Of a DNA stretch of 64,000 nt, positions 7,994 through 17,997 are shown in pieces. A model generated the notes under the pieces. It did no database searches. It was not told the DNA's origin and was given only the letters and a program-made list of their open reading frames with translations. The stretch spans positions 558,001-622,000 of the forward strand of contig NZ_JAOWPT010000002.1 in assembly GCF_025753855.1 (NCBI RefSeq), written 5' to 3'. The DNA is from Mesorhizobium sp. ZC-5. GTDB lineage: Bacteria; Pseudomonadota; Alphaproteobacteria; Rhizobiales; Rhizobiaceae. Every line of letters begins with the position of its first letter. Position 1 is the first letter of the stretch. The translations under genes were made by a program, and so were the position numbers.

Positions 7994-10369
7994 TTGAACA
8001 TCCTGCAGCGGTACGAAGCGATGGATTACGGCGCGGCGCCCGAAGCGCGCAACGAGGCGGATGCCTGGCTTGCCGGCCGCGATTTCTCCAGGGCGCTGTT
8101 CATTGGCGGCGCCTGGCGCGCCGCTGCCGGCGGCAAGACCTTCGCCACCGAGGATCCCGCAACCGGCAAGCAACTGGCAAAAATCTCGGATGCCGGCGAC
8201 GCCGACATCGACGCCGCGGTCGCGGCCGCGCGCAAGGCGCTGCCGAAATGGCAGGCGAGTTCCGGCTATGCGCGCGCCCGCGTGCTTTATGCGATCGGTC
8301 GCGCCATGCAGCGCCACCAGCGCCTGTTCGCGGTGCTGGAATCGCTCGACAATGGCAAGCCGATCCGCGAGAGCCGCGACATCGACGTGCCGCTGGCGAT
8401 CCGCCATTTTATCCATCACGCCGGCTGGGCGCAGGCGCTGGACAAGGAATTCCCGGGCCATAAGGCGGCAGGCGTCGTCGGCCAGATCATCCCGTGGAAT
8501 TTTCCGCTGCTGATGCTTGCCTGGAAGATCGCGCCGGCGCTCGCCGCCGGCTGCACCGTGGTGCTGAAGCCGGCCGAGTTCACGCCGCTGACGGCGATCC
8601 TGTTCGCCGAGATCTGCGAGAAGGCGGGAGTGCCGAAAGGCGTCGTCAACATCGTGCCGGGCGGACCTGACGCGGGCGCGGCGATCGTCAACCACGCCGA
8701 TGTCGACAAGATCGCCTTCACCGGCTCGTCGGAAGTCGGAAAGATCATCCGGAAAGCAACAGCCGGCAGCGGCAAGAAAATCTCGCTGGAGCTTGGCGGC
8801 AAATCGGCCTTCGTGGTGTTCGAGGACGCCGATCTTGACAGCGCGGTCGAAGGCCTCGTCGACGGCATCTGGTTCAACCAGGGCCAGGTCTGCTGCGCAG
8901 GCTCGCGGCTTCTGGCGCAGGAAGGCATCGCGGACCCATTGTTCGCGAAGATCAAGACGCGCATGGGGCAATTGCGCCTCGGCAGCCCGCTCGACAAGAA
9001 CACCGACATCGGCCCGCTGGTCGCCGCCGTGCAGCGCGACCGCGTTGGTGGCCTCGTCGAAGAAGGCACCAGGCAAGGTGCGGTGTGCTGGCAGCCCGAC
9101 ACCGCGCTGCCGTCATCTGGCTACTTCTACCCTCCGACGCTCGCGACAAGTGTTTCGCCGGCTAATATCCTTGCCCAGGAAGAGGTCTTCGGCCCGGTGC
9201 TGGCGGCGATGACCTTCCGCAACACCGAGGAAGCGGTCGAACTCGCCAACAACACGCGATACGGCCTCGCCGCATCGGTGTGGAGCGAAAACATCAATCT
9301 CGCTTTGCATGTCGCGCCGCAGCTCAAGGCCGGCGTCGTCTGGATCAACGGCACCAACATGTTCGACGCCGCTTGCGGCTTCGGCGGCTATCGCGAAAGC
9401 GGCTTCGGCCGCGAGGGTGGCCGCGAGGGCATGCTGGAGTACCTCACGCTGAAGACACCGGCCGGTGCGATGCTCAAGCCGTCAACGCAGGCGGAAATCC
9501 GTATTGGCGAAGGCGATGCGCCGCTGATCGACCGAACGCCGAAACTCTTCATCGGCGGCAAGCAGGTGCGCCCGGACGGCAACTATTCCTTTGCGGTGGC
9601 CGACAGGAAAGGCCGGCTTGCCGGCGAAGTCGGGCTGGGCAGCCGCAAGGATATCCGCGATGCGGTGTCGGCGGCGCGAGCCGCATCGAAAGGCTGGGGC
9701 GAGGCGACCGCCTATAACCGCAGCCAGGTGCTCTATTTCTTCGCCGAAAACCTGTCCGCCCGCGCCGACGAGTTCGCGGCGCGGCTGACGCAGCTCACCG
9801 GCGCCTCAGCCAAGGCCGCACGCGCCGAAGTCGATGCGTCCGTCGAGCGCCTGTTCGAACACGCCGGGATGGCCGACAAGTTCGAGGGCCGCGTCCACCA
9901 GCCGCCTGCGCGCGCCGTCACGCTGGCGCTGCACGAGCCGGTCGGTGTCGTCGGCATCGTCGCGCCGGACGATGCGCCGTTGTTTTCGCTCGTCTCACTG
10001 GTCGCGCCGGCGCTTGCCATGGGCAATACGGTCGTCGCCGTGCCGTCGGCGCGTCACGCGCTGCTGGCCACCGATCTCTACCAGGTCATCGAATATTCCG
10101 ACGTCCCGGCCGGCGCCATCAACATCGTCACCGGGCGCGCTGCCGAGCTTTGCGCCGTGCTGGCCAAGCATGACGATGTCGACGGGCTCTGGGTGATCGC
10201 TGACGCGGAAACCTGCAAGCAGGCGGAGGCGGAATCGATCGGCAACCTGAAACGCGTCTTCACCGGCAACGGTCGGGCGGTCGACTGGAACGCAGGGCCA
10301 TGGGCGCCGGAAGCGCTGCTCCGCAAGGCAGTCGAGGTCAAGAACGTCTGGGTCCCTTACGGCGACTAG
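7994..10369 (+). CDS. Fused aldehyde dehydrogenase (full domain plus C-terminal half domain)
   Basis: 791 aa with a TTG start at 7994, set by GAGGAG 8 nt upstream; an ATG 9 codons later is the alternative. Residues about 40-490 form a complete ALDH domain with the general base E266 (LELGGK) and nucleophile C300 (GQVCCAGSR). From about residue 510 a second ALDH-like segment begins (FIGGKQV...EPVGVVGIVAPDDAPLFS) but stops before any catalytic-Cys region, so it should be inactive and structural. It probably oxidises acetaldehyde made by DeoC. This double architecture is known beside deoC in rhizobia. An ALDH-pair arrangement from unequal duplication is a likely origin (inference). Confidence 0.88.
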   Translation: MNILQRYEAMDYGAAPEARNEADAWLAGRDFSRALFIGGAWRAAAGGKTFATEDPATGKQLAKISDAGDADIDAAVAAARKALPKWQASSGYARARVLYAIGRAMQRHQRLFAVLESLDNGKPIRESRDIDVPLAIRHFIHHAGWAQALDKEFPGHKAAGVVGQIIPWNFPLLMLAWKIAPALAAGCTVVLKPAEFTPLTAILFAEICEKAGVPKGVVNIVPGGPDAGAAIVNHADVDKIAFTGSSEVGKIIRKATAGSGKKISLELGGKSAFVVFEDADLDSAVEGLVDGIWFNQGQVCCAGSRLLAQEGIADPLFAKIKTRMGQLRLGSPLDKNTDIGPLVAAVQRDRVGGLVEEGTRQGAVCWQPDTALPSSGYFYPPTLATSVSPANILAQEEVFGPVLAAMTFRNTEEAVELANNTRYGLAASVWSENINLALHVAPQLKAGVVWINGTNMFDAACGFGGYRESGFGREGGREGMLEYLTLKTPAGAMLKPSTQAEIRIGEGDAPLIDRTPKLFIGGKQVRPDGNYSFAVADRKGRLAGEVGLGSRKDIRDAVSAARAASKGWGEATAYNRSQVLYFFAENLSARADEFAARLTQLTGASAKAARAEVDASVERLFEHAGMADKFEGRVHQPPARAVTLALHEPVGVVGIVAPDDAPLFSLVSLVAPALAMGNTVVAVPSARHALLATDLYQVIEYSDVPAGAINIVTGRAAELCAVLAKHDDVDGLWVIADAETCKQAEAESIGNLKRVFTGNGRAVDWNAGPWAPEALLRKAVEVKNVWVPYGD

Positions 10370-10464
10370 TTTTCCAAGAAAATTGCTGTCTGGCTCTTTA
10401 CTCCACTTGCATGGCCTGTACGAAAGGTCGTGCTTGAAGACAAGCGGCTGCAAGGGAGAAGCAA

Positions 10465-11310
10465 GTGAAACTGGTGCGTTATGGTAAGGCGGGTGCGGAA
10501 AAGCCCGGCGTAATTGATGGCGACGGCAAGATCCGTGATCTCTCCGGCCATGTGGGCGATATCGCGGGTGCGGCGCTGGCGCCGGCATCGCTGAAGAAAC
10601 TCGCCAAGATCGATCCTGCCTCGTTGCCGGCAGTTCGTGGCAACCCGCGCATCGGACCCTGTGTCGCCGGCGTCGGCAAATTTATCTGCATCGGTCTCAA
10701 CTATTCCGACCATGCCGCCGAGACGGGCGCCACCGTGCCGTCCGAGCCGATCATCTTCATGAAGGCCACCTCGGCGATCGTCGGCCCGAACGACGACGTG
10801 CTGATCCCGCGCGGGTCGAAGAAGACCGATTGGGAGGTCGAACTCGGCATCGTGATCGGCAAGAAGGCCAAATACGTGACCGAGGCCGAGGCGCTGGATT
10901 ACGTCGCCGGCTACTGCACCATCAATGATGTCTCGGAACGCGCCTTCCAGGCTGAGCGCCAGGGCCAGTGGACCAAGGGCAAGAGCTGTGACACATTCGG
11001 CCCGATCGGCCCCTGGTTGGTAACCAGGGACGAGGTGAAGGATCCGCAGAACCTGAAGATGTGGCTGACGGTCAACGGCAAGAAGAGGCAGGACGGCTCG
11101 ACCAGAACCATGGTCTATGGCGCCGCCTTCCTCGTCTCCTACCTGTCGCAGTTCATGTCGCTGCAACCCGGCGACATCATCTCGACCGGCACGCCTCCCG
11201 GCGTCGGCCTCGGCATGAAGCCGCCGAAGTTCCTGAAGGCTGGCGACGTGGTCGAACTCGGCATCGAGGGGTTGGGCAACCAGCGCCAGCAGATGAAGGC
11301 GGACGCTTAA
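10465..11310 (+). CDS. Fumarylacetoacetate-hydrolase family protein (ureidoglycolate lyase/acylpyruvase-like)
   Basis: 281 aa, ATG with AAGGGAGAAGC upstream. C-terminal FAH domain from about residue 70: FICIGLNYSDHAAE, PIIFMKATSAIVG, DWEVELGIVIGKKAK with the metal-binding Glu pair, GYCTINDVSERAFQ, and GDIISTGTPPGVG. Such enzymes use Mg or Mn to cleave C-C bonds in 2-oxo acids or act on 2,4-diketo-sugar acids and ureidoglycolate. The 281-residue form with MKLVRYG at the start is often a 2,4-diketo-3-deoxy-L-fuconate hydrolase or ureidoglycolate lyase; sequence alone does not decide. Its TAA stop overlaps the stop of the convergent cyclase gene in a shared TTAA. Confidence 0.85.
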   Translation: MKLVRYGKAGAEKPGVIDGDGKIRDLSGHVGDIAGAALAPASLKKLAKIDPASLPAVRGNPRIGPCVAGVGKFICIGLNYSDHAAETGATVPSEPIIFMKATSAIVGPNDDVLIPRGSKKTDWEVELGIVIGKKAKYVTEAEALDYVAGYCTINDVSERAFQAERQGQWTKGKSCDTFGPIGPWLVTRDEVKDPQNLKMWLTVNGKKRQDGSTRTMVYGAAFLVSYLSQFMSLQPGDIISTGTPPGVGLGMKPPKFLKAGDVVELGIEGLGNQRQQMKADA

Positions 11311-12521
11311 CCTATCTCGCGGTCGCGCGTGAACAGTTCCTGGACACGCGCGACGCCCCGCAAGGCATAGCGGCCGACTGAAACCAGAACCGGCTGCTCT
11401 GCTTCAGGCAGCGTGGCGCGAAAATCCGAAGAGAACAGCACGTCGCGATCGGCCGAACGGCACATCGCGGCGATGCGGCTCACCTCGTTGACCGCTTGGC
11501 CGACGACGGTGAAGTCGAGTCGGTCCTTGCTGCCGATATTGCCGTAGAAGACATCGCCGATGTGCAGGCCGAGATAGATCGAAGCGACCGGCCGGTTTTC
11601 GGCGGCGCGGCGCTGGTTGAGCGCGGAGAGCCTCGATCGCAGATCGGCTTCGGCCCGCAGCGCCGCCTGGCAGGCTGCAACCGAATCGTCGGCGGTGAAG
11701 ATCGCCAGGATGCCGTCGCCGATCAGTTTCAGCACGTCGCCGCCGGCGCCATGCACCGCCGAGATGACCGCCTCCGCGTAATCGTCGAGCAACGGGATCA
11801 ACTGGTCGGAGGCGATGGTTTCCGAAAGCGGCGTATAGCCCTGGATGTCGGAAGACCACAAAACCGCGTTGATCTTCTCGACGGTTCCGCGCGACATCTT
11901 GCCCTGCAGCACGCGACGGCCCGCATCGCGGCCAAGATAGGCCTCGACCAGCGATTCCGCGACGCGCGCCAGTGAGGCCGATTTGATCGCCAGGCCAAGC
12001 GCCGGCACCAGCCGACGCAAGGCGACGACCTCGGCATCGCTGAAACCGCCTGGCCGCGCCGTCAGCCAGCGCGAAAGGAAGCAGTCCATCTCGCCGATCG
12101 CCGCTTCGCGGTCGAAGCGCTGGATCATCGCCAGATAGTCGGTCTGACCTTCCGACTGCAATTCGCCGAGAACTTCGAAATCCTTCGTTTCACCCGCTTC
12201 GAGCCGGCGGCGCATTTCGCTCTTTCCGGATTGCAGCAGGTGGTAGAAGGGGCTGCGGTGCCACCCTTCGACGTTTTCGCCCTCTTCGCTCGGCCCGTAT
12301 TCGGAAACGGCGGTTTCAAGCTGCTTGTCGCCGGCCCAGAAGAAGGCGCGGCCTTCGTACACCGGGTGCAGCGTATCGATGATGGCAACGCCGCGCGTCA
12401 GGCCCATGCCGGCCGCGACGCAACGCTCGCAGAAGCCGTGCAGCAGCGAAACCTCGTCGTCGCCGGCAAGGCCGCGCGCAACGAGCCAGTCGGCGATTTC
12501 ATTGATGCTCGTGTCGTCCAT
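11307..12521 (-). CDS. Class III adenylate/guanylate cyclase
   Basis: 404 aa. The C-terminal half is a class III nucleotide cyclase domain: D225 in SSDIQGYT and D269 in LKLIGDG are the expected metal-binding aspartates, K265 sits before the second, and VGQAVNEVSRI carries the transition-state Asn region. The N-terminal 210 residues resemble the helical sensory region of rhizobial cytoplasmic cyclases (MDDTSINEIADWLVARGL, FERCVAAGMGLTRG-type block); no membrane segment is visible. It should make cAMP from ATP. It lies 42 bp downstream of the sugar-transport ATPase gene in the same direction, so it may be the last gene of the murQ transcript, linking sugar uptake to cyclic nucleotide signalling (inference). 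Confidence 0.88.
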   Translation of the reverse strand: MDDTSINEIADWLVARGLAGDDEVSLLHGFCERCVAAGMGLTRGVAIIDTLHPVYEGRAFFWAGDKQLETAVSEYGPSEEGENVEGWHRSPFYHLLQSGKSEMRRRLEAGETKDFEVLGELQSEGQTDYLAMIQRFDREAAIGEMDCFLSRWLTARPGGFSDAEVVALRRLVPALGLAIKSASLARVAESLVEAYLGRDAGRRVLQGKMSRGTVEKINAVLWSSDIQGYTPLSETIASDQLIPLLDDYAEAVISAVHGAGGDVLKLIGDGILAIFTADDSVAACQAALRAEADLRSRLSALNQRRAAENRPVASIYLGLHIGDVFYGNIGSKDRLDFTVVGQAVNEVSRIAAMCRSADRDVLFSSDFRATLPEAEQPVLVSVGRYALRGVARVQELFTRDREIG

Positions 12522-12563
12522 GCATGCCGCCTGACACCGAAGCCGGGCGGCCTCGTATGGCAG

Positions 12564-13562
12564 TTATGCCATGACCTTGCCGTCGCTGCCAAACCGGTAG
12601 GTCTTGCCGGGCTCCGGTGTCGCATAGACCGTCGCGCCCGGCTCGGCGTTGTAGACGCCGAAGATGCGTACCGTCAGCAGGCCGGCCTTCTCGGTATCGA
12701 TGTAAAGATTGGTGTCGGCGCCGAGATGCTCGGCATGGATCACCGTACCCTTCCAGGTGCCTTTCTTCTTGTCGACCGTCAGGTGCTCCGGCCGGACACC
12801 AACCGTCTTGGCCGTCTCGCCAAGCCGCGCACCGTCGATGAAGTTCATCCTGGGTGAGCCGATGAAGCTGGCGACGAATTCGTTGGCCGGCGAATTGTAG
12901 AGTTCCATCGGGCCGCCGACCTGCTCGATCTGGCCGTTGTTCAAGACAACGATCTTGTCGGCCAGCGTCATCGCCTCGACCTGGTCGTGTGTCACATAGA
13001 TCATCGTCGCCTTCAGCCGGCGGTGCAGCTGCGCGATCTCGAGCCTCGTGTTGACGCGGAGTGCGGCGTCGAGATTGGACAGCGGTTCGTCGAACAGGAA
13101 CAGCTTGGGCTCGCGCACCAGCGCGCGGCCGATGGCGACGCGCTGGCGCTGGCCGCCGGAAAGCTCGGCGGGGCGGCGCTCCAGATAAGGCTCGAGCGAC
13201 AGCATCGCCGAGGAAGCCGCAATGCGCTTTTCGATCTCCGCCGCCGGCGTTCCCGCCTGCTTCAGGCCGAGGCCCATATTGTTTTTCACGGTCAGGTGTG
13301 GGTAGAGCGCATAGGTCTGGAACACCATGGCGATGCCGCGCTGGGCCGGCGGCACGTGGTCGACTTTCTCCCCGTCGATCCTGACATCGCCGCCGGTGAG
13401 GTCTTCCAGCCCGGCTATGATGCGCAGCAGCGTGGACTTGCCGCATCCAGATGGGCCGACGAAGACGACGAACTCGCCGTCGGTCACTTCGAGGTCGATG
13501 CCTTTCAGCACGTCGACCTTGCCGAAGCTCTTTTTGACGTTCTGGAGTTTCAGCGAGCCCAT
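12564..13562 (-). CDS. Sugar ABC transporter ATP-binding protein (UgpC/MsmK type)
   Basis: 332 aa from the ATG at 13562 ([14 protein letters not shown]); an in-frame ATG at 13574 adds four residues but has a poorer ribosome site. Walker [13 protein letters not shown] signature LSGGQRQRV, Walker [13 protein letters not shown] and H-loop VTHDQVEAM are intact. The TOBE/MalK-type regulatory domain fills the C-terminal third (VGVRPEHL). It energises uptake by the permeases at 14709-16488. 85 bp separate it from the upstream dehydrogenase gene, same strand. Confidence 0.93.
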   Translation of the reverse strand: MGSLKLQNVKKSFGKVDVLKGIDLEVTDGEFVVFVGPSGCGKSTLLRIIAGLEDLTGGDVRIDGEKVDHVPPAQRGIAMVFQTYALYPHLTVKNNMGLGLKQAGTPAAEIEKRIAASSAMLSLEPYLERRPAELSGGQRQRVAIGRALVREPKLFLFDEPLSNLDAALRVNTRLEIAQLHRRLKATMIYVTHDQVEAMTLADKIVVLNNGQIEQVGGPMELYNSPANEFVASFIGSPRMNFIDGARLGETAKTVGVRPEHLTVDKKKGTWKGTVIHAEHLGADTNLYIDTEKAGLLTVRIFGVYNAEPGATVYATPEPGKTYRFGSDGKVMA

Positions 13563-13647
13563 CAGTGTTTCCATCCAAATATGTGCGGAGAAGCTTGCGA
13601 GACAGCGCCGCCCTCTGGCCTGCCGGCCATCTGCTGTGTTGTAGTCA

Positions 13648-14700
13648 TCACAACCTCACCGCCTTCCCGGTCCGTACGCTTTCGTCAGCGGCCAGGCACA
13701 CGGCGAGCGACTTCACCGCATCATCCATGTGGCGGCCGAGATCGAGATCCTCGCGGATCGCCTTGAGCAGGAAGGCCTGTTCGCGGTCGCAGAGACCCTG
13801 GTGGTCGGGCTCGTCCTGCATCGACAGGTTCTGGTCGGGACTGGCGAACTTGCCGTCCGCGCGGGTCTCAGCCCTGTGCACGCGAATGACATTGGTCTTG
13901 GTGTGGGTGTCGATGTCGTCCGATTTGGCGCTGTCGCTCATCACGATCGAGACGCAGCCGTTCGGCGAGATCACGTCTTTCACGAAGAACGCGGTCTCCG
14001 ACATCATCGGTCCCCAGCCCGCCTCGTACCAGCCGACCGAGCCGTCGTCGAACAGCACCTGCAGATGGCCGTAATTATACATTTTCGGATCGATCTCTTC
14101 CGAGAGCCGCAGCCCCATGCCGCGCACCTCGACAGGCTTTGCGTCGGTGATCTGGCACATCACATCGAGATAGTGCACGCCGCAGTCGACGATCGGCGAT
14201 GTGGTCTGCATAAGCTGCTTGTGGGTGTCCCAGGTATGGCCGGAGGACTGCTGGTTGAGGTTCATGCGGAAGACGAATGGCCCGCCGAGCGCCCGCGCCT
14301 CGACGATCAGCCGCATCCATGAAGGGTGGTGGCGCAGGATATAGCCGATCACCAGCTTGCGGCCGTTTGCACGCGCCGCCGCGACGACGCGCTCGGCGTC
14401 CGCCACGGAGGTGGCCAGCGGCTTTTCGACGAACACATGGCAGCCCGCCTCCAGCGCCTTCACGGCATAGTCGGCATGGCTGTCGGAATAGGTGTTGATC
14501 GAGGCGACGTCCGGCTTGAATTCCCGCAGCGCTTCCTCGAACGACCGGCGCATCTCGTAGCCGGTCAAATCCGATGGTGCGGCTCCCGATCTGTTGACCA
14601 GCGCCGCGATCTCGAAGCCCGGATTGCCGTGGTAGGCGAGCGCATGGCTCTTGCCCATGTTGCCGAGCCCGGCAACGACGACACGCAGGGGCTTTTCCAT
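13648..14700 (-). CDS. Gfo/Idh/MocA family NAD(P)-dependent sugar dehydrogenase
   Basis: 350 aa from the ATG at 14700, 8 bp after the permease stop. Rossmann motif [19 protein letters not shown] at the N-terminus, then [17 protein letters not shown], the EKP motif whose Lys takes part in catalysis, and [14 protein letters not shown], which holds the conserved D-x-x-x-H. The GFO_IDH_MocA C-terminal domain follows. Family members oxidise or reduce sugars, inositols or anhydro sugars. Its position among transport genes and murQ suggests it acts on the imported amino sugar or a modified (for example anhydro or oxidised) form; that is inference. Confidence 0.88.
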   Translation of the reverse strand: MEKPLRVVVAGLGNMGKSHALAYHGNPGFEIAALVNRSGAAPSDLTGYEMRRSFEEALREFKPDVASINTYSDSHADYAVKALEAGCHVFVEKPLATSVADAERVVAAARANGRKLVIGYILRHHPSWMRLIVEARALGGPFVFRMNLNQQSSGHTWDTHKQLMQTTSPIVDCGVHYLDVMCQITDAKPVEVRGMGLRLSEEIDPKMYNYGHLQVLFDDGSVGWYEAGWGPMMSETAFFVKDVISPNGCVSIVMSDSAKSDDIDTHTKTNVIRVHRAETRADGKFASPDQNLSMQDEPDHQGLCDREQAFLLKAIREDLDLGRHMDDAVKSLAVCLAADESVRTGKAVRL

Positions 14701-14708
14701 AGTCGAAC

Positions 14709-15548
14709 TCACTTCACTGCTCCCGCCGTGATGCCGCGGATCAGCTGCCGCGAGAAGATGAGATAGAGGATGAGCACCGGCACGATCGCCAGCGACAAGG
14801 CTGCCAGCACCGCGTTCCAGTTGGTTACGTACTGGCCGATGAAGATCTGCGCGCCGAGTGTCACGGTCTTGGTCGCTTCGGACGGCGCCAGGATGAGCGG
14901 GAACCACAAATCGTTCCAGATCGGGATCATGGTGAAGACCGCCACCGTCGCCATGGCCGGACGCACCAACGGCAGCACCAGCCTGAAGAAGATCGTGTAT
15001 TCGGAAAGCCCGTCGATGCGGCCGGCGTTCTTCAGGTCGTCGGACACCTGCTTCATGAACTCCGACAGGATGAACACCGCCAGCGGCAGGCCCTGTGCGG
15101 TATAGACGAGCACCAGCGCCGTCAGCGTGTTGACCAGTCCGCTCGCCACCATCAACTGGAGAATGGCGACGGTGCCGAGCCGGATCGGGATCATGATGCC
15201 TAGCGCCAGGTAGAGGCCCATCAGCGAATTGCCCTTGAAGCGGTATTCCGACAGGGCAAACGCCGCCATGGCGCCGAACAAAAGCACCAGGAACAGCGAC
15301 ACCACCGTCACGATGAGGCTGTTCTGGAAATAGAGCAGGAAATCGCCTTGCGTCAGCACGGTGCGGAAGCCGACCAGGTCGAAAGTCTCCGGTGTCGGCG
15401 GCATCAGCGGCTGGCGGAAGATCGCGTTGCGCGACTTGAACGCGTTGATGACGATCACCAGCACAGGGAACAGCGCGATCACCGTATAGGCGATCAGGAT
15501 CGCATGGGCGCCGATGGTGCGCGGCAGGGAGGAGCGGGCCTGGCTCAT
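14709..15548 (-). CDS. Sugar ABC transporter permease (MalG type)
   Basis: 279 aa, six hydrophobic segments starting with AHAILIAYTVIALFPVLVIVINAF. The cytoplasmic EAA-type loop reads NAGRIDGLSEYTIFFRLVLP, which docks with the ATPase. The C-terminus ends with the short LIRGITAGAVK typical of MalG-type permeases. Starts 10 bp after the upstream permease stop, consistent with translational coupling in the operon murQ-binding protein-permease-permease-dehydrogenase-ATPase. Confidence 0.92.
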   Translation of the reverse strand: MSQARSSLPRTIGAHAILIAYTVIALFPVLVIVINAFKSRNAIFRQPLMPPTPETFDLVGFRTVLTQGDFLLYFQNSLIVTVVSLFLVLLFGAMAAFALSEYRFKGNSLMGLYLALGIMIPIRLGTVAILQLMVASGLVNTLTALVLVYTAQGLPLAVFILSEFMKQVSDDLKNAGRIDGLSEYTIFFRLVLPLVRPAMATVAVFTMIPIWNDLWFPLILAPSEATKTVTLGAQIFIGQYVTNWNAVLAALSLAIVPVLILYLIFSRQLIRGITAGAVK

Positions 15549-15558
15549 GTTGCGCTCC

Positions 15559-16488
15559 TCAATACTGGTACCGACGCAGGCGCGTCTGGATGGTGAACAG
15601 GTAGAGGCACACGCCGGCGAGGATGATGAAGAACATCATCGAGGCGATGGCCGCGCCCATGTTGCGGTCGCCGACCTGCAACTGGAAGCCGAAGAAGGTG
15701 CGGTAGAGGAAGGTGCCGAGAATATCGGTCGCGTAGTTCGGCCCGGCCAGCGCCCCCTGCGCCGAGTAGATCAGGTCGAAGGCGTTGAAGTTGCCGACGA
15801 AGGTGAGGATCGAGATGATGCCGATCGACGGCAGGATCAGCGGCAGCTTGATCTTCCAGAACTGCGACATGCCGGTGATGCCGTCCATCTCGGCTGCCTC
15901 GATCACCTCGTCGGGGATCGACAGCAGCGCCGCATAGATCAGCATCATCGGGATGCCGACGAACTGCCACACCGAGATCAGTCCGAGCGTGGTGAGCGCA
16001 TATTCCTCCTTGCCGAGCCAAGGCGTGAACAGACTTTTCAGCCCGACCAGATCCATCAGATTGGGCGCCACGCCCCACAGCGGCGACAGGATCAGCTTCC
16101 AGGCGAACCCGACGATGACGAAGGACAGGATGGTCGGGATGAAGATCGCCGTCCGGTAGAAGGCGGAAAACCGCAGCCTCGGGCTGGACAGTAGCGCGGC
16201 GAGCACGACGCCGATCGGGTTCTGTACCAGCATGTGGATGATGAAGAACCAGGTGTTGTTCCAGAGCGCGTTCCAGAAGGTGGCAGCCCAGCGCGGATCG
16301 CCGAACAGCGTGCGGAAGTTGTCGAGGCCGACAAAGGACTGGGCGTTCTCCACGGTCCGGAACAGCGACAGCTGCAAGGTGCCGAACAACGGCAGGATCA
16401 TCACCAGCGTATAGACGAGGACCGCCGGCGCCAGGAACACGACGATGTGCCAGCGGAATGGTCTGCTTGGTGTTGATGTTTCGGCCAT
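15559..16488 (-). CDS. Sugar ABC transporter permease (MalF type)
   Basis: 309 aa from the ATG at 16488 (MAETSTPSRPF). The frame is open for a further 58 codons, but those cover REP-like hairpins and are excluded. Six membrane segments: first WHIVVFLAPAVLVYTLVMILP, last MMFFIILAGVCLYLFTI. EAA loop EAAEMDGITGMSQFWKIKLP. Partner of the MalG-type protein at 14709; together they form the inner-membrane channel for the amino-sugar-like substrate. Confidence 0.92.
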   Translation of the reverse strand: MAETSTPSRPFRWHIVVFLAPAVLVYTLVMILPLFGTLQLSLFRTVENAQSFVGLDNFRTLFGDPRWAATFWNALWNNTWFFIIHMLVQNPIGVVLAALLSSPRLRFSAFYRTAIFIPTILSFVIVGFAWKLILSPLWGVAPNLMDLVGLKSLFTPWLGKEEYALTTLGLISVWQFVGIPMMLIYAALLSIPDEVIEAAEMDGITGMSQFWKIKLPLILPSIGIISILTFVGNFNAFDLIYSAQGALAGPNYATDILGTFLYRTFFGFQLQVGDRNMGAAIASMMFFIILAGVCLYLFTIQTRLRRYQY

Positions 16489-16560
16489 GGGTTCGGTCTC
16501 TCGCCCGGTCAAGTTTGCGCGGCGCTTCAGATGATGGACGAAGGCGTAAACGTTGCAAGC

Positions 16561-16703
16561 ACCTTCTCCCCTTGTGGGAGAAGGTGGATCGACGCGAAGC
16601 GTTGAGACGGATGAGGGGTGATGGACGGAGTGCCCGCTGGGAGCACCCCTCCCCTTCGGCAAGCTCAGGGTCGGCCACCTTCTCCCACAAGGGGAGAAGG
16701 TGG
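16561..16703. repeat. Pair of REP-like hairpins between binding-protein and permease genes
   Basis: Two palindromes flank the interval. At 16562-16584 CCTTCTCCC pairs with GGGAGAAGG across a 5-base loop. At 16675-16703 CCACCTTCTCCC pairs with GGGAGAAGGTGG (12 bp). The two copies are related in sequence and inverted relative to each other. Lying just after the binding-protein stop, they may protect the upstream mRNA and lower permease expression, as REP hairpins do in other binding-protein operons (inference). Confidence 0.85.
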
Positions 16704-16712
16704 AGATTGAGC

Positions 16713-17972
16713 TTACTTAGCCGGCTTGAACCAGCTGTCGAGGCCCTTCTGCAGCTTCTCGCCGGCAACTTCCGGCGTATCAGTGCCGTTGATCACGTTC
16801 GCCGATTCAACCCAGGTCTCGTTCTCGAGGTTCGGGGTGCCGCGCGACAGGATCTGGTAGGTCGAGCGGATCGTCGGCTTGCACTTCTCGCGCCAGGAAA
16901 CGAATTCCTGCGCCAGCGGATCTTCCATCTTCACCGGCGTCGACGACAGGCTAAAGAAGCCCGGCAGCGCGTTGGCGTAGATCGAAGCGAACTCCGGCGA
17001 AGCCACCCAGGAGAGGAACTTCTTGCCGGCCTCGAGGTTCTTGCTCTTGGCGTTGAGGCCGATCGCGATGTCGTTGTGATCGGAGATGTAGCAGGTGTCG
17101 CCGGCGTTCTTCACCGGCGGCGGGAAGGCGCCCATCTTGAACTGCGCCTGCGTGTTGAACACCGAGATCTCCCACGAACCGGCCGGGAAGATCGCGGCGC
17201 GGCCGAGCGTGAACAGGTTCTGGCTGTCCGGATAGGACTGCGCCTCGAAGCCGTCGCCGAGATAATCCTTCCACTTGGCGAGCGTCGCGAAGGGCTCGAC
17301 CCACTGCGGATCGGTCAGCTTCTGCTCGCCCTTGATCAACGCCAGGCGGCCTTCCTCGCCCTTCCAGTAGGTCGGGCCGATGTTCTGGTAGCCCATTGTC
17401 GCGGCTTCCCAGAGGTCCTTGGTGCCCATCGCCATCGGGATGTAGGTGCCGTCGGCCTTGATCTTGTCGAGCGCGGCAAAGAACTCAGCTTCGGTGGCCG
17501 GCGGCGTGATGCCGAGCTTCTCGAAGGCTTCCTGGTTGTAGATGAAGCCGTGGATGACCGAGGCCATCGGCACGCAGAAGGTTGCCTTGCCGTCGTCGGT
17601 CTGCCAGGCCGACTTCGCCACGTCGGAGAAGTTCTCCATGCCGGGCACGCCGGTCAGGTCGGCGAGATGGCCCTTGTTGTAGAGTTCGAGCGAGGCGTCG
17701 AACGGACGGCAGGTGATGAGGTCGCCGGCCGAGCCCGCGTCGAGCTTGGCGTTGAGCGCGGCATTGTATTCGGTCGGCGCCGACGGTGCGAACACCACCT
17801 TGATGCCGGGGTTTGCCGCTTCGAAGGCGGGGATCAGCTTCTCCTGCCAGATGGCGAGATCGTCGTTGCGCCAGCTTTCTATGTTGAGCGTCACGTCCTG
17901 GGCGAAAGCGGTTCCGGCCGAGCCGAGTATGCTTGATCCCAGGAGAAGCGCTGTCAGTGTCTTTCTTGTCAT
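16713..17972 (-). CDS. Sugar ABC transporter periplasmic binding protein (family 1)
   Basis: 419 aa. Signal peptide MTRKTLTALLLGSSILGSAG ending TAFA-QD, then an extracellular family 1 solute-binding fold: DVTLNIESWRNDDLAIWQEKLIPAF, FEAANPGIKV, DLITCRPFDASLELYNKG, and GRAAIFPAGSWEIS. It captures a sugar, here probably N-acetylglucosamine, N-acetylmuramate or a related wall fragment judging by its place between murQ and the permeases. It starts 25 bp after murQ. Confidence 0.9.
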   Translation of the reverse strand: MTRKTLTALLLGSSILGSAGTAFAQDVTLNIESWRNDDLAIWQEKLIPAFEAANPGIKVVFAPSAPTEYNAALNAKLDAGSAGDLITCRPFDASLELYNKGHLADLTGVPGMENFSDVAKSAWQTDDGKATFCVPMASVIHGFIYNQEAFEKLGITPPATEAEFFAALDKIKADGTYIPMAMGTKDLWEAATMGYQNIGPTYWKGEEGRLALIKGEQKLTDPQWVEPFATLAKWKDYLGDGFEAQSYPDSQNLFTLGRAAIFPAGSWEISVFNTQAQFKMGAFPPPVKNAGDTCYISDHNDIAIGLNAKSKNLEAGKKFLSWVASPEFASIYANALPGFFSLSSTPVKMEDPLAQEFVSWREKCKPTIRSTYQILSRGTPNLENETWVESANVINGTDTPEVAGEKLQKGLDSWFKPAK

Positions 17973-17997
17973 GTCCGTTCTCCCTGTTTGACCCTGT

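Noticed and set aside
16489-16662. N-terminal extension of the MalF-type permease
   Set aside because: The extra 58 codons cover a REP-like hairpin and have no ribosome site; the ATG at 16488 matches family length.
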